From an uncultured Pseudomonadota bacterium (GTDB lineage: Bacteria; Pseudomonadota; Gammaproteobacteria; Burkholderiales; SG8-39), in contig CAIXPL010000037.1 in NCBI GenBank assembly GCA_903921325.1, positions 351,621-415,620 on the forward strand: a DNA stretch of 64,000 nucleotides, given 5' to 3'. The stretch's first letter is position 1; every line of letters starts with the position of its first letter. Positions 15,400 through 26,509 of the stretch are shown here, one piece after another. The translations under genes and the position numbers were made by a program. The notes beneath the pieces were generated by a model. The model worked only from the letters and a program-made list of their open reading frames with translations. It did no database searches and was not told the DNA's origin.

Positions 15400-17133
15400 A
15401 TGTACCGCGCGGGGGCCGTACAAAATCCCTGGCGTGCATCGCTACCGGCTTCGCGTTCGCGACTCGTGCTGGCAGTGTTGCTGCTCTCGATGTTGCTGCT
15501 GTGCGGTCGCGCTTTTTTTCTGCAGGCAGTCAATCATTCGGTGTTGCAGGCGCGCGGTGATGCGTACTACCGACGCATCATCGAGGTGCCAGCCTACCGC
15601 GGGCGTATTGTTGATCGCAACGGCGAACCGCTTGCGGTCAGCACACCCGTGCGCTCGGTGTGGGCGGTTCCGAGCGAGGTCGAGGCCACCAGTGCCGAGT
15701 TTGCCCAACTCGCCCGTTTGCTCGAACTCTCGACCCATGAATTGCGTGCCAGGCTGGCCGAGACGGAGCGCGAGTTTGTCTCTTTGAATCGATCGGTGCC
15801 ACCGGAAATTGCAGCGCGCATCACCGCACTGCAGGTGCCGGGTATTTTTCAGGACACTGCTTACCGCCGCTTCTATCCCGCCGGCGACGTGATGGCCCAC
15901 CTTGTCGGATTCACCGATCTGGCTGATCACGGCCAGGAAGGGATGGAGCTGGCGTTTCAGAAAGAGCTGGCCGGAACCCCCGGGCGGCGTGGCGTGATCC
16001 GTGACCGCAAAGGTGCAGTGGTCGAGGACGCCGGTCTGATGCGTGAGGCGCAGCAAGGCCGCGACGTTACGCTATCGATCGATGCGCGCATTCAGAGTCT
16101 TGCCTTTCGTGCGCTGCGTGATGCGGTCATCGCTCAGCACGCTCGCGCCGGCTCCATCATCGTCCTCGACACTCAGAGCGGCGAGGTCCTCGCACTGGCG
16201 AATCTGCCCACGTTCAATCCGAACAATCGTGGCCAGCGCGACCCGGCGCAACTGCGCAACCGGGTGCTCACTGACAGCTTCGAACCAGGCTCGACGCTGA
16301 AGCCTTTTACGATCTCGGTGGCCTTGGAAGAAGGCAAGGTAACCCCGGACACACTGATTCAAACCGCCGGCACGTTCGCGGTGGGCACTGCAACCATCCA
16401 CGATGCCCATCAGGAAGGCGTACTCAACGTGGCTCAGGTTATCCAGAAGTCATCCAATATCGGGGCGGCAAAAATTGCACTGGGGTTGACGGCCGAGTCG
16501 ATGTGGCAGATGTTTCAGTCAGTCGGGTTCGGCACCGCCCCGCATCTGGGATTTCCTGGAGAATCGGGCGGGCGGCTGCGCAACTACAAGACCTGGCGCC
16601 CGATTGAGCAGGCAACCATGGCCTATGGCCATGGCATCGCCGTGAGTCTGGCGCAACTCGCGCACGCCTATCTTATGTTTGCCCGCGACGGCGAAGTCAT
16701 TCCAATATCGCTCACGCGCTCGGTCGCTGAGCCCGAGGCGCATCGGGTGATCAGTGCCAAGACGGCAAAGCAGGTGCGCACGATGCTGGAAATGGCGGTG
16801 CAGCCCGGTGGCACGGCACCGGCTGCGCAAATCGTTGGCTATCGAGTGGGTGGCAAGACCGGGACGGCACACAAGCCGGAAAACGGTACCTACTCCGAGA
16901 GCAAATATATTGCTTCATTCGTCGGAATGGCACCGGCGTCACATCCGCGTTTTGTGATTGCGGTAATGATCGACGAGCCGCATTCGGGCGAATACTACGG
17001 CGGTCAGGTCGCCGCCCCGGTGTTTGCCACGGTGATGAGCGGCGCGCTGCGCATGTTCAATATCGCGCCCGATGCGCCGCTGACACCGATCGCGCTGCCA
17101 ACCTCCGATGGTGTAGTCGAGGAGGGCACATGA
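15400..17133 (+). CDS. ftsI: Septal peptidoglycan transpeptidase FtsI (PBP3)
   Basis: A 577-residue class B penicillin-binding protein. A membrane helix is at about residues 22-40, followed by a PBP dimerisation domain with RGRIVDRNGEPLA. The transpeptidase motifs are STLK with active Ser298, SSN at 351-353 and KTGT at 486-489. It cross-links septal peptidoglycan in the periplasm with FtsW as partner. The stop overlaps murE as ATGA. Confidence 0.95.
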   Translation: MYRAGAVQNPWRASLPASRSRLVLAVLLLSMLLLCGRAFFLQAVNHSVLQARGDAYYRRIIEVPAYRGRIVDRNGEPLAVSTPVRSVWAVPSEVEATSAEFAQLARLLELSTHELRARLAETEREFVSLNRSVPPEIAARITALQVPGIFQDTAYRRFYPAGDVMAHLVGFTDLADHGQEGMELAFQKELAGTPGRRGVIRDRKGAVVEDAGLMREAQQGRDVTLSIDARIQSLAFRALRDAVIAQHARAGSIIVLDTQSGEVLALANLPTFNPNNRGQRDPAQLRNRVLTDSFEPGSTLKPFTISVALEEGKVTPDTLIQTAGTFAVGTATIHDAHQEGVLNVAQVIQKSSNIGAAKIALGLTAESMWQMFQSVGFGTAPHLGFPGESGGRLRNYKTWRPIEQATMAYGHGIAVSLAQLAHAYLMFARDGEVIPISLTRSVAEPEAHRVISAKTAKQVRTMLEMAVQPGGTAPAAQIVGYRVGGKTGTAHKPENGTYSESKYIASFVGMAPASHPRFVIAVMIDEPHSGEYYGGQVAAPVFATVMSGALRMFNIAPDAPLTPIALPTSDGVVEEGT

Positions 17134-18773
17134 GTCTCACGGTGTCCTCGACAGCGGTCGATATTCCGGATGTGGCGCACATCGGCGCATTGCTCGCGGA
17201 TGCGCGCGAGCGCAGCGCGACCGTGCGCATACAGTCAGCGCGGATTGTGCAGCGGCTGCGCGATTCAGGCACGCAACTGTCGCGCGTCAGTGTGGATAGC
17301 CGCACCATGCGGCCCGGTGATTTGTTTCTGGCACTGCCCGGTGCGCGTGCCGATGGCCGTGCCCATATCCCTGACGCGCTCAGGCGCGGCGCGCACGCGG
17401 TGCTGTGGGAAGCGCACGGCGGTGACGCGGTGACGCTACCACCGGGTGTGGCCGGGTTTGCCGTACCGCAGTTGGGCCGGGTCAGCGGCGTGCTCGCCGC
17501 CAGCATCTATCAGCAGCCGAGCGAATCGCTGTGGATTGCCGCGGTAACCGGAACCAATGGCAAGACCTCGGTATCGCAATGGCTGGCACAGGCGCTGGCG
17601 CAGGCCGGAGACTGCAGCGCGGTCATTGGTACGTTGGGTGCGGGTCTGGCCGGTGAGCCTTCGACGGCGGTGAACACCACGCCCGAGGCCTGTTCGCTGC
17701 AGCAGTTGTTGCGTGAATTGGTCGATCGGGGCGCCGGACGCCTGGCGATGGAAGCCTCGTCGATTGGCATTGAGCAGGGGCGCATCGAAGGCGTCAGCAT
17801 TGATTGCGCCATCCTGACCAATTTCACCCGCGACCACCTGGATTACCACCACACCATGCGTGCCTATGCCGAGGCCAAGCTCGGCTTGTTTGCCGCCGCG
17901 GGCCTGACCCACGCCGTGTGCAATCAAGACGATCCGCTGGGTGAACGGTTGCTCGATGCGCTGGCCGGGTCCAACTTGCAATGTATTGCCTACAGCCTCA
18001 ATGGCGGCCCGAGCACGCGCCGAAGCGTGCGTCTGGTCGAGGCGCGCGACATCGTCCACCATGATCGTGGTATGGATTTCAGGCTCTGCGAAGGGGGCGC
18101 CAGTGAACCAGTGGCAACACTTCTGGCCGGGCGCTTCAATGTTGCCAATCTGCTTGCCGTTGCCGGTGCGCTGATCGCTCTGGACTGGTCGCTGCCTGCC
18201 ATTGCCGAGGCCATGGCACGTCTGCAGCCCGTGCCTGGTCGCATGCAGCGTGTAGGGGGTGCGGCCTGCCCGCTCGTCCTGATCGACTATGCGCACACGC
18301 CCGATGCGCTGGCCAATGCTCTCGATACGGCACGCGAGATCAGCACTGCGCGCGGAGGTCGCCTGATAGTCACTTTCGGCTGTGGTGGTGACCGTGATCG
18401 CGGCAAGCGCGCGAGCATGGGGCAACTGGCCGCCGAACGCGCTGATCGCGTCGTACTGACCAGCGATAATCCGCGCGGCGAGTCACCACAGGCGATTGCC
18501 GATGATGTTGTGGCCGGTGTCGCACTGGCAAGCGCGACCCGCCGCGCCGATGTGCAGACCGAACTCGACCGTGCCAACGCGATCGAGCTGGCAATTGCCC
18601 ACGCGCAGGGTTGCGATGTGGTGTTGGTGGCCGGCAAGGGCCATGAACATTATCAGGAGATCGGTGGTGTGAAGACGCCGTTTTCCGATCTGACTCAGGC
18701 ACAGCAGGCCCTGTCGCGCTGGCGCCTGCGACAACTGGCGTCGCCCTCGGCAGGGGGAGGGGCAGTATGTTGA
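17130..18773 (+). CDS. murE: UDP-MurNAc-L-Ala-D-Glu:meso-diaminopimelate ligase MurE
   Basis: A 547-residue Mur ligase. P-loop GTNGKTS at residues 141-147, the EASSIGIEQGR segment, and DNPR at 446-449, the signature for meso-diaminopimelate as the added residue. It attaches meso-DAP to the UDP-MurNAc dipeptide with ATP in the cytoplasm. It is about 50 residues longer than E. coli MurE, mostly at the N-terminus (about residues 1-45), which has no family match that I recognise; a later start cannot be excluded but the ATGA overlap with ftsI favours 17130. It overlaps murF by 7 bases. Confidence 0.94.
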   Translation: MSLTVSSTAVDIPDVAHIGALLADARERSATVRIQSARIVQRLRDSGTQLSRVSVDSRTMRPGDLFLALPGARADGRAHIPDALRRGAHAVLWEAHGGDAVTLPPGVAGFAVPQLGRVSGVLAASIYQQPSESLWIAAVTGTNGKTSVSQWLAQALAQAGDCSAVIGTLGAGLAGEPSTAVNTTPEACSLQQLLRELVDRGAGRLAMEASSIGIEQGRIEGVSIDCAILTNFTRDHLDYHHTMRAYAEAKLGLFAAAGLTHAVCNQDDPLGERLLDALAGSNLQCIAYSLNGGPSTRRSVRLVEARDIVHHDRGMDFRLCEGGASEPVATLLAGRFNVANLLAVAGALIALDWSLPAIAEAMARLQPVPGRMQRVGGAACPLVLIDYAHTPDALANALDTAREISTARGGRLIVTFGCGGDRDRGKRASMGQLAAERADRVVLTSDNPRGESPQAIADDVVAGVALASATRRADVQTELDRANAIELAIAHAQGCDVVLVAGKGHEHYQEIGGVKTPFSDLTQAQQALSRWRLRQLASPSAGGGAVC

Positions 18774-20182
18774 GCGTGCGCGAAGCGGCGGCGGCCATCG
18801 ACGCGCAGTTGCTCACTCCCGCGGGACACTCGGAGGACATCCGCTTCACCAGCGTGTCGACCGACAGTCGGAGCATCGAACCAGGAGTCCTGTTCATCGC
18901 GCTGAAGGGCGAGCACTTCGATGGCCACGACTTTGTCCAGGTGGCAGCGGCTAGCGGCGCGGTCGCAGCACTGGTTGACAGTGAATGGGCGCAAACGCAT
19001 CGCCCACCGGCGGGGCTGGCGCTACTCGCGGTTGCCGATGTCCGCCAGGGGCTGTCTGCCCTTGCGACTTACTGGCGCAAGCGCCATGCCCTGCCGGTCA
19101 TAGCGGTGGTCGGTTCGAATGGCAAGACCACCACCAAGGATATGGTGGCGGCCATTCTGCGCGCGCACCACGGTGCGGCACATGCGCTGGCGACCCAGGG
19201 GAATTTCAACAATGACATTGGGCTGCCTTTGTCGGTACTGCGCCTGCGGTCCGAGCACGCGGCGGCAGTGTTCGAAATCGGCATGAATCATCCGGGTGAG
19301 ACCACCACGCTGGCGGCGATTGCATGCCCGACGATTGGGTTGATTACCAACGCGCAACGCGAGCACCAGGAGTTCCTGCACGGGGTCGATGCCGTGGCAC
19401 GGGAACATGCCTGCCTGATTGACAGCCTGCCCGCATCAGGGGTGCTCGTGATCAATGCCGATGATGAACACGCAGCGTTGTGGCGCGAGCGTGCCGGCGC
19501 GCGCACCGTGTGCACCTTCGGGCTTGGTGGACCGGCGCAGGTGCATGTCCGGTCCACGCTCGCACCGACCGCCAGCGTGCTTGAGATCAATCTCGCCGGG
19601 ATCGTAATCCGCACCCAGCTGGCGATACCCGGTGTGCATAACGTCCGTAACGCCCTTTCGGCCGCCGCGGCAGCACACGCCGCCGGTTGCACCGCTGAGG
19701 CGATCGCCCGTGGTCTGGCCGCCTTCAAGCCGGCGCGCGGACGCATGCAGGTGCGTGCGGGTGAGGGCGGGGCGACCCTGATAGATGACAGCTACAACGC
19801 CAATCCGGATTCGGTCCGTGCCGCGATTGACGTGCTTGCTGGTAGCGGCGGCCGCACGGTGCTGGTCCTTGGCGATATGGGCGAGGTGGGTGATCAGGGC
19901 GATCAGTTCCATCGTGAAATCGGCCTCTACGCGGCGCAGCAGCGTATTGATGTCCTGCTCGCCACCGGCTCCGCAGCGAGGGCGTCGTGCCTGGCATTCG
20001 GGCCGGCTGCGCGCCATTTCGAGGATGTCGGTGCTCTGGGAGCGGCTGCGCGCAGTCAGTTGGGCGGCATGACCACGGTATTGGTAAAGGGTTCGCGGTT
20101 CATGCGCATGGAGCGCGTGGTGGAGGCGCTGGCGGCACCGGGGGCCACGGCCACTGCAGCGAACATTGAAGTGGGTATTTAG
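18767..20182 (+). CDS. murF: UDP-MurNAc-tripeptide:D-alanyl-D-alanine ligase MurF
   Basis: A 471-residue Mur ligase with VSTDSR near residue 30, P-loop GSNGKTT at 116-122, the [13 protein letters not shown] substrate loop and [10 protein letters not shown] in the C-terminal domain. It adds the D-Ala-D-Ala dipeptide made by Ddl to the UDP-MurNAc-tripeptide. Starts inside the end of murE (7-base overlap), two bases before mraY at its end. Confidence 0.95.
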   Translation: MLSVREAAAAIDAQLLTPAGHSEDIRFTSVSTDSRSIEPGVLFIALKGEHFDGHDFVQVAAASGAVAALVDSEWAQTHRPPAGLALLAVADVRQGLSALATYWRKRHALPVIAVVGSNGKTTTKDMVAAILRAHHGAAHALATQGNFNNDIGLPLSVLRLRSEHAAAVFEIGMNHPGETTTLAAIACPTIGLITNAQREHQEFLHGVDAVAREHACLIDSLPASGVLVINADDEHAALWRERAGARTVCTFGLGGPAQVHVRSTLAPTASVLEINLAGIVIRTQLAIPGVHNVRNALSAAAAAHAAGCTAEAIARGLAAFKPARGRMQVRAGEGGATLIDDSYNANPDSVRAAIDVLAGSGGRTVLVLGDMGEVGDQGDQFHREIGLYAAQQRIDVLLATGSAARASCLAFGPAARHFEDVGALGAAARSQLGGMTTVLVKGSRFMRMERVVEALAAPGATATAANIEVGI

Positions 20183-20184
20183 AC

Positions 20185-21339
20185 ATGCTCTATGAATTGG
20201 CACTGTGGCTGGGCCGCGACATGCGGATGTTCAACGTGTTCAGCTATATCTCGCTGCGCGCAGTACTGGCAACGCTCACCGCGCTGGGTCTGTCACTGCT
20301 GCTCGGTCCCTTGGTCATCCGCAAGCTGACGCAATACAAAATTGGTCAGGCGGTGCGCAGTGACGGACCGCAAACCCATCTGGTCAAGGCCGGCACGCCG
20401 ACCATGGGCGGCGCCTTGATCCTGCTATCGATTGCAGTCACCACCATGTTGTGGGCTGACATGCGCAACCGCTTTGTCATCGTGGTGCTGATTGTTACGC
20501 TCGGCCACGGCTGGCTCGGCTGGGTCGATGACTATCGCAAGGTGGTTCAGCGCAATCCCAAAGGCCTGCCGGCAAAGACCAAGTTCTTCTGGCAATCGGT
20601 GATCGCGCTGGCCGCAGCCGTCTTTCTTGCCTTTGCCATCAATGCACCATCGTCGGACAAAGGTTTTGAACTGTTCTTCGCCTGGCTGCAAAGCGGCATG
20701 ACCCTCGATCTGCCCGGCAAGACCGACCTGCTGGTGCCGTTTTTCAAGAACGTTGCCTATCCGCTGGGCGGTGTCGGCTTCATCGTGCTCACCTATCTGG
20801 TCATCGTGGGTTCATCCAATGCAGTCAATCTGACCGATGGGCTCGATGGACTGGCGATCATGCCCGCCGTGCTGGTAGCCGGTGCGCTGGGCGTGTTTGC
20901 CTATGTGGTGGGCAACGCGGTGTATGCCCGCTACCTGTTCTTTCCCAGTATCCCCGGAGCGGGCGAGTTGGCAGTGTTTTGCGCCGCGATGGTTGGCGCC
21001 GGACTTGGATTCCTTTGGTTCAATGCCTATCCGGCGCAGGTGTTCATGGGCGATGTGGGTGCCCTGGCGCTTGGCGCTGCACTGGGCACCGTCGCGGTCA
21101 TCGTGCGACAGGAGATTGTGCTCTTTGTCATGGGAGGCGTATTTGTCGCCGAAACACTGTCGGTGATGATTCAGGTTGCCTTTTTCAAGGCCACCGGGGG
21201 GCGCCGCGTTTTTCGCATGGCACCGTTGCATCACCACTTCGAACTGGGAGGCTGGAAAGAAAACCAGGTGGTGGTGCGTTTCTGGATCATCACCATGATG
21301 TTGGTGCTGGTCGGTCTGTCCACCCTCAAATTACGCTGA
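20185..21339 (+). CDS. mraY: Phospho-MurNAc-pentapeptide transferase MraY
   Basis: A 384-residue polytopic membrane enzyme with about ten hydrophobic helices. [38 protein letters not shown] and the His-rich APLHHHFE are the catalytic MraY segments. It transfers phospho-MurNAc-pentapeptide to undecaprenyl phosphate, making lipid I at the inner membrane. Slightly longer than the E. coli protein (360) owing to an inserted stretch around residues 155-185. Confidence 0.95.
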   Translation: MLYELALWLGRDMRMFNVFSYISLRAVLATLTALGLSLLLGPLVIRKLTQYKIGQAVRSDGPQTHLVKAGTPTMGGALILLSIAVTTMLWADMRNRFVIVVLIVTLGHGWLGWVDDYRKVVQRNPKGLPAKTKFFWQSVIALAAAVFLAFAINAPSSDKGFELFFAWLQSGMTLDLPGKTDLLVPFFKNVAYPLGGVGFIVLTYLVIVGSSNAVNLTDGLDGLAIMPAVLVAGALGVFAYVVGNAVYARYLFFPSIPGAGELAVFCAAMVGAGLGFLWFNAYPAQVFMGDVGALALGAALGTVAVIVRQEIVLFVMGGVFVAETLSVMIQVAFFKATGGRRVFRMAPLHHHFELGGWKENQVVVRFWIITMMLVLVGLSTLKLR

Positions 21340-21342
21340 GCG

Positions 21343-22764
21343 ATGCCGCTATCCGGATCACTGAAGGGACGCCGCGCCCTGGTGCTGGGCCTGGGGGCCA
21401 CCGGGCTCTCGGTGGTGCGCTTTCTGCTCGATCGCGAGGCGGCCCTGGTGCGCGTCCATGACACCGCCGATCAGCCCCGCGGACTGGCGCGTCTGCACGC
21501 CTTCAGTGCCGCCAGCGGCGTGCAGGCAAAGGTCGATTGGCGTCCGGGTCCGCTCGGGACCGAATTGTTTGAATCGATTGATCTGGTGGTGCTCAGTCCC
21601 GGGGTGTCACGACTGCAGCCGGCGATTGCACATGCGCAGGCAAGCGGTGTCGAGATCGTCGGCGACATCGAATTGTTTGCCGCCGCGCTGCCACAAAATC
21701 CCCGCCCGTGGGTGCTGGCGATCACCGGGACCAACGGCAAGACTACGGTGACCGCCCTCACTGGCGCGTTGCTGCGCTCCGCCGGCATCGACGTCGAAGT
21801 GGCAGGCAACATCGGACCGGCGGCGCTTGATGCATTGCTCGACCGTGAACGCTCGGGGCGTGCGCCGCAGGCCTGGGTGCTTGAACTGTCGAGCTATCAG
21901 CTCGAGCTGACCGCAAGCCTGGCGGCTGACTCGGCTGCAATGCTCAATCTGAGCGAAGATCACCTGGATCGCTATCCCAATCTGGCCGCCTATGCCTGCG
22001 CCAAACGGCGCATTTTCATCGGCGCACGTCACCAGGTCCTCAATCGGGACGATCCCGCCAGTCTTGCCATGCGCGAGCAGGGGACGACACTCAGCACGTT
22101 CGGACTGCAGCCCCCTGACTCAGCGACCAGTTACGGCCTCATTGAGTGTGCTGGTGCCGCGTGGCTCGCCCGCGGTGAGCAGCCGATATTGCCCTGCTCG
22201 CGCCTGCACCTGGCCGGTCGACATAACGCGGCCAATGCACTGGCCGCCCTGGCGTTGATTGATTCGTTACCAGTCGACCGCAGCGGTCTGGCGACCGCGC
22301 TGGCCGGTTTTCGTGGTCTGCCACATCGGGTAGAACTGGTGGCCGAGCGCGACGGCGTGCGCTTCTATGACGATTCCAAAGGGACCAATGTCGGTGCAAC
22401 CATTGCGGCGATTGAAGGACTGGCGCCGGATCTGGCGGCCACCGGCGCCCGGCTGGTGCTGATCGCCGGTGGCGATGGCAAGGGGCAATCGTTTGCGCCG
22501 CTCAGCGGACCGGTTGGCCGCCACGTCCGCCAGGTCGTGTTGATTGGTCGCGATGCCGCACGCTTGCAGCAGGCCCTGCAAGGCACCACCCGGATCAGTC
22601 ATGCCGACTCCATGCAGCAGGCCGTCGCACAGGCGCGTGCGGCAGCTCTGTCTGGTGATGTCGTGCTGCTCTCGCCGGCTTGCGCGAGTCTGGACATGTT
22701 CCGTGACTATGCGCACCGCGCCGAGGTGTTCGTAGCGGCCGTCAAGGAGACCTGCCATGTCTGA
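21343..22764 (+). CDS. murD: UDP-N-acetylmuramoylalanine:D-glutamate ligase MurD
   Basis: A 473-residue Mur ligase. An N-terminal Rossmann-type domain (LGLGATGLSVVRFL), P-loop GTNGKTT at residues 129-135, NLSEDHLDRY, LAGRHNAANALAA and YDDSKGTNVGAT mark MurD. It adds D-Glu to UDP-MurNAc-L-Ala. Four-base gap from mraY and 8-base overlap with ftsW. Confidence 0.95.
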   Translation: MPLSGSLKGRRALVLGLGATGLSVVRFLLDREAALVRVHDTADQPRGLARLHAFSAASGVQAKVDWRPGPLGTELFESIDLVVLSPGVSRLQPAIAHAQASGVEIVGDIELFAAALPQNPRPWVLAITGTNGKTTVTALTGALLRSAGIDVEVAGNIGPAALDALLDRERSGRAPQAWVLELSSYQLELTASLAADSAAMLNLSEDHLDRYPNLAAYACAKRRIFIGARHQVLNRDDPASLAMREQGTTLSTFGLQPPDSATSYGLIECAGAAWLARGEQPILPCSRLHLAGRHNAANALAALALIDSLPVDRSGLATALAGFRGLPHRVELVAERDGVRFYDDSKGTNVGATIAAIEGLAPDLAATGARLVLIAGGDGKGQSFAPLSGPVGRHVRQVVLIGRDAARLQQALQGTTRISHADSMQQAVAQARAAALSGDVVLLSPACASLDMFRDYAHRAEVFVAAVKETCHV

Positions 22765-23986
22765 CGGACTTGCGCGTCTGCTCAATCACCTGCCGTTCTG
22801 GCCCGGACTCGCCCTGCGCAGTCCCGAGCGCATGCGCCGGTTTCGACGCGCCCAGCTCTCGCTCGATTATGACCAGGCCTTGTTCTGGTCAACTTTGCTG
22901 CTCCTCGTGCTCGGCTTGATCATGGTGTATTCCTCCTCGGTAGCCATTGCCGAGGCGAGCGGGAATTTTCATCACCAGACCGGTTACTTCCTCTACCGCC
23001 AGGCGACTTTCGTGGCGATCGGCCTGCTGGTTGGATTGGTGACGTTTCAAATCCCCAGCAAAACCTGGCAGGAGCTTGCCCCGTGGTTGTTCATGGCCGG
23101 ATTGGCCATGTTGATACTGGTGCTGATACCGGGCATCGGGCGTGATGTGAACGGGGCCAGACGGTGGGTGCCGGTAGGGCCGTTCAGCCTGCAGCCCTCC
23201 GAATTCATGAAACTGGCCGTGGCGCTCTACGCCGCCGACTACACCTGCCGCAAGATGGACCTGCTCTACAGCCTCACGCGCGGGCTCCTGCCGATGTTCG
23301 GGCTGATCCTGCTGGTCGGTTTCATCCTTCTGCGCGAGCCGGACTTTGGCGCGTTCGTGGTGATCGCGGCGATCGGCATCTCGGTGCTTTTCATTGGTGG
23401 CATGAACTGGCGCTGGTTCATTGGTGTCCTGATGCTCATGTTTGTCGGCTTTGCCGTGCTGGTGTTCACCTCGCCCTATCGGCGCGACCGCATGTTCGGC
23501 TTCATGGATCCGTGGGCCGATGCGCTCGGACGCGGCTATCAGCTGAGTCACTCGTTGATTGCCTTCGGTCGCGGGCAGTGGTGGGGTGTCGGCTTGGGTG
23601 GCAGTCTTGAAAAGTTGTTCTACCTGCCCGAGGCGCACACCGATTTTCTCCTGGCCGTGATTGCCGAGGAACTGGGCTTTGCCGGCGTGTGCGTGGTTAC
23701 TTTGCTCTTTTCGGTACTGATCCTGCGGGTGTTTGTGATTGCCCGGCGCGCCGCCTGCCTCGATCGTCCATTCTCATCGCTCACCGCGTATGGCATCGGC
23801 ACCTGGCTGGGAGTGCAGTCGTTCATCAACATGGGCGTGAACATGGGGATACTGCCCACCAAGGGTCTGACCCTGCCGCTGATGAGCTATGGGGGCAGCG
23901 GTATCGTGGCCAATTGCATGGCCATCGCAGTGGTGATGCGCATCGATTGGGAATCGCGCCAGTTGCAGCGCGGATTGCCGGCATGA
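22757..23986 (+). CDS. ftsW: Septal peptidoglycan glycosyltransferase FtsW
   Basis: A 409-residue SEDS-family protein with about ten membrane helices and a cytoplasmic N-terminal extension of about 45 residues. Conserved segments include VYSSSVAIA, GRDVNGARRWV, LQPSEFMK, the HTDFLLAVIAEELG loop and LPLMSYGGSG near the end. It polymerises lipid II together with FtsI at the septum. The stop overlaps a 26-codon frame (ATGA) that leads to murG. Confidence 0.95.
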   Translation: MSDGLARLLNHLPFWPGLALRSPERMRRFRRAQLSLDYDQALFWSTLLLLVLGLIMVYSSSVAIAEASGNFHHQTGYFLYRQATFVAIGLLVGLVTFQIPSKTWQELAPWLFMAGLAMLILVLIPGIGRDVNGARRWVPVGPFSLQPSEFMKLAVALYAADYTCRKMDLLYSLTRGLLPMFGLILLVGFILLREPDFGAFVVIAAIGISVLFIGGMNWRWFIGVLMLMFVGFAVLVFTSPYRRDRMFGFMDPWADALGRGYQLSHSLIAFGRGQWWGVGLGGSLEKLFYLPEAHTDFLLAVIAEELGFAGVCVVTLLFSVLILRVFVIARRAACLDRPFSSLTAYGIGTWLGVQSFINMGVNMGILPTKGLTLPLMSYGGSGIVANCMAIAVVMRIDWESRQLQRGLPA

Positions 23987-24063
23987 GCGCGACTGCCATC
24001 ATCCTCACCCGAGGCATGTTGCTCAGTGCAGCCTGTGCCTGTTCGCGCGCGGGGGCACGCTGA
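23983..24063 (+). CDS. Possible 26-residue coupling ORF between ftsW and murG
   Basis: An ATG at 23983 overlaps the ftsW stop as ATGA and the frame ends in a TGA (24061-24063) that overlaps the murG start as TGATG. The product would be 26 residues with a hydrophobic middle. It fills the whole gap between the two genes, so ribosomes could pass from ftsW through it to murG. No family is recognisable, and a peptide role is not supported; it may serve only translational coupling or be chance. Confidence 0.35.
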   Translation: MSATAIILTRGMLLSAACACSRAGAR

Positions 24064-25121
24064 TGCGCACGATCCTCATCATGGCCGGTGGTACTGCGGG
24101 GCATGTGATGCCGGCGCTGGCGGTGGCTGAGTGCCTGGTTGCCGCCGGCTGGCTGGTGCACTGGATGGGCACGCCGGCGGGGATGGAAAACCGCCTGGTG
24201 GCGCCGTTCGCCTATCCGATGCATCCCGTCGAATTCTCAGGGGTACGCGGCAAGCACTGGCGCACCCGGCTGATGTTACCGTTCACGGTGCCGCGTGCGC
24301 TGTGGCAATCGATGCGCATTTTGCGTCGCGTCAAACCGGCGGTTGTGCTCGGCATGGGTGGCTATATCAGTCTACCCGGTGGTTGCGCGGCCCGCCTGCT
24401 CGGCTACCCGTTGGTCATCCACGAGCAGAACCGCGTCGCGGGCAGTGCCAACCGCGCGCTTGCACGGGTCGCGAACCGGGTGCTGGAGAGTTTTCCGGGA
24501 TCACTGACGCGCGCTCTGCTGACGGGTAATCCGGTGCGCTCGTCCATTGCCGCGATCGCCGCACCAGGTGAACGCTTTGCGCCGCGTAGCGGGCGCCTGC
24601 GGCTGGTCGTGATCGGCGGTAGTCTGGGTGCGCAGGCGCTCAACGAGTGTGTCCCGCAGGCACTCGCTCAGATTGCCTTCGAGCAGCGTCCACAGGTGGT
24701 ACATCAGGCCGGAGAGCGCCATCTTGACGCGTTGCGACAGGCCTACCGTGCCGCTGGCGTCGAAGGTGATCTGCGCGCGTTCATCGAGGACATGGCCAGT
24801 CTGTATGCCAGCGCCGATCTGGTGATCTGCCGGGCCGGTGCCACCACGGTGGCCGAACTGGCCAGCGCTGGCGTGGCAGCCATTCTGGTGCCCTATCCGC
24901 ACGCCATCGACGATCACCAAAGCGCCAATGCACGATTCTTGTCTGAGGCCGGTGCTGCCATTCTGTTGCCACAGGCCAAACTCAATCCGGCAACGCTCGC
25001 GGCACTGATTAGCGAGTTGACGCGAGATCGCCTGCTCGGCATGGCGCAGCGCGCGCGCGTCCTCGGAACCGCGCAGGCGGCGCAGCAGGTGATGTCGCAC
25101 TGCATTGGGGTGGCACTATGA
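24063..25121 (+). CDS. murG: Lipid II synthase MurG (N-acetylglucosaminyltransferase)
   Basis: A 352-residue GT-B glycosyltransferase. [10 protein letters not shown] at residues 9-18, the [14 protein letters not shown] and [12 protein letters not shown] segments, and [11 protein letters not shown] with a [10 protein letters not shown] donor site mark MurG. It transfers GlcNAc to lipid I at the cytoplasmic face of the membrane. The ATG overlaps the stop of the preceding short frame, and the gene overlaps murC as ATGA. Confidence 0.95.
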   Translation: MRTILIMAGGTAGHVMPALAVAECLVAAGWLVHWMGTPAGMENRLVAPFAYPMHPVEFSGVRGKHWRTRLMLPFTVPRALWQSMRILRRVKPAVVLGMGGYISLPGGCAARLLGYPLVIHEQNRVAGSANRALARVANRVLESFPGSLTRALLTGNPVRSSIAAIAAPGERFAPRSGRLRLVVIGGSLGAQALNECVPQALAQIAFEQRPQVVHQAGERHLDALRQAYRAAGVEGDLRAFIEDMASLYASADLVICRAGATTVAELASAGVAAILVPYPHAIDDHQSANARFLSEAGAAILLPQAKLNPATLAALISELTRDRLLGMAQRARVLGTAQAAQQVMSHCIGVAL

Positions 25122-26509
25122 AGCACAAGGTCAGGCGGATTCATTTCGTCGGTATTGGTGGCTCGGGCATGAGCGGCATTGCCGAGGTGCTGGTAACCCT
25201 GGGCTATGAGGTGAGCGGTTCGGATTTGAGCCGCAATGCATCGACCGATCGACTTGCTGAGCGCGGCGTGCGCATCGCCATCGGCCATGACGCGAGCAAT
25301 GTCCAGGGCGCCGATGCGGTGGTGGTATCAACGGCCGTAGGCTCGGATAACCCTGAGGTTCAGGCGGCCAGAGCGGCGCGAACCCCCGTGGTGCCGCGAG
25401 CGTTGATGCTGGCTGAACTCATGCGCCTGCGTCAGGGCATCGCCGTGGCCGGTACGCACGGCAAGACCACCACGACCAGTCTGGTGGCCAGCGTGCTCGC
25501 CGAGGCGGGCCTCGACCCCACCTTTGTGATTGGTGGGCGACTCACCAGCGCCGCATCAAACGCCCGTCTCGGGGCGGGCGAATTCATTGTGGTCGAAGCC
25601 GATGAATCGGATGCCTCGTTTCTGCACCTGCAACCGGTCATGGCGGTCATCACCAATATCGATGCTGACCACATGGAGACTTATCAGCACGATTTCGCCC
25701 GGCTGCGGCAGGCCTTTGTCGCTTTCCTGCAGAACCTGCCTTTCTACGGTGCCGCGGTGCTCTGCGTGGATGATCGTCATGTACGCGAAATCATTCCGTT
25801 CGTATCGAAGACGGTCATTACCTACGGTTTTGCGAGTGACGCTCAGGTGCGCGCGGTCGATGTGCAGGCTGACGGTCCGACCATGACGTTCAAGGTCGAG
25901 CGGGAGGGCAATCCGGCGTCGCTCGCCATTACCCTCAATCTGCCCGGTCGGCACAACGTGCAAAACGCGCTGGCCGCCATTGCCATTGCCGATGAGCTGG
26001 GGGTTGACGATGCCTCGATTGCCAAGGCCCTGCGTGAGTTCCGCGGCGTTGGGCGGCGCTTTCAGCGCCATGGCGACATTGCACTGGCCACTGGCGGCAG
26101 CGCCACGGTGATCGATGACTATGGCCACCACCCGGTTGAAATGCAGGCAACGCTCGAGGCGGCCCGCGGTGCATTCCCCGGGCGCCGGGTGGTGCTGGCC
26201 TTTCAACCGCATCGCTATACCCGCACTCGTGATTTGTTTGAAGATTTCGTGCGCGTTCTGTCCGGTGCCGATGCGCTGGTGCTGTGCGAAGTCTATCCGG
26301 CTGGCGAGGCACCGATCGTGGCTGCTGATGGTCGCGCCCTCGCACGCGCCTTGCGCGTCAGCGGACGGGTCGAACCGGTGTTCGTGGAGACCGTCACCGA
26401 TATGGTGAGCGCACTCCGGCAAGTGGCGCGCGCCGGCGACGTGATCGTGGTCATGGGGGCCGGTTCCATCGGCACCGTTGCAGCCCGTCTGGTGCAAGGC
26501 GCGTCATGA
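25118..26509 (+). CDS. murC: UDP-N-acetylmuramate:L-alanine ligase MurC
   Basis: A 463-residue Mur ligase. Opening [17 protein letters not shown]-loop GTHGKTT at residues 112-118, [23 protein letters not shown] and DDYGHHPVE are all MurC-typical. It joins L-Ala to UDP-MurNAc with ATP, the first step of stem-peptide synthesis. Four-base overlaps with murG and murB. Confidence 0.96.
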   Translation: MKHKVRRIHFVGIGGSGMSGIAEVLVTLGYEVSGSDLSRNASTDRLAERGVRIAIGHDASNVQGADAVVVSTAVGSDNPEVQAARAARTPVVPRALMLAELMRLRQGIAVAGTHGKTTTTSLVASVLAEAGLDPTFVIGGRLTSAASNARLGAGEFIVVEADESDASFLHLQPVMAVITNIDADHMETYQHDFARLRQAFVAFLQNLPFYGAAVLCVDDRHVREIIPFVSKTVITYGFASDAQVRAVDVQADGPTMTFKVEREGNPASLAITLNLPGRHNVQNALAAIAIADELGVDDASIAKALREFRGVGRRFQRHGDIALATGGSATVIDDYGHHPVEMQATLEAARGAFPGRRVVLAFQPHRYTRTRDLFEDFVRVLSGADALVLCEVYPAGEAPIVAADGRALARALRVSGRVEPVFVETVTDMVSALRQVARAGDVIVVMGAGSIGTVAARLVQGAS

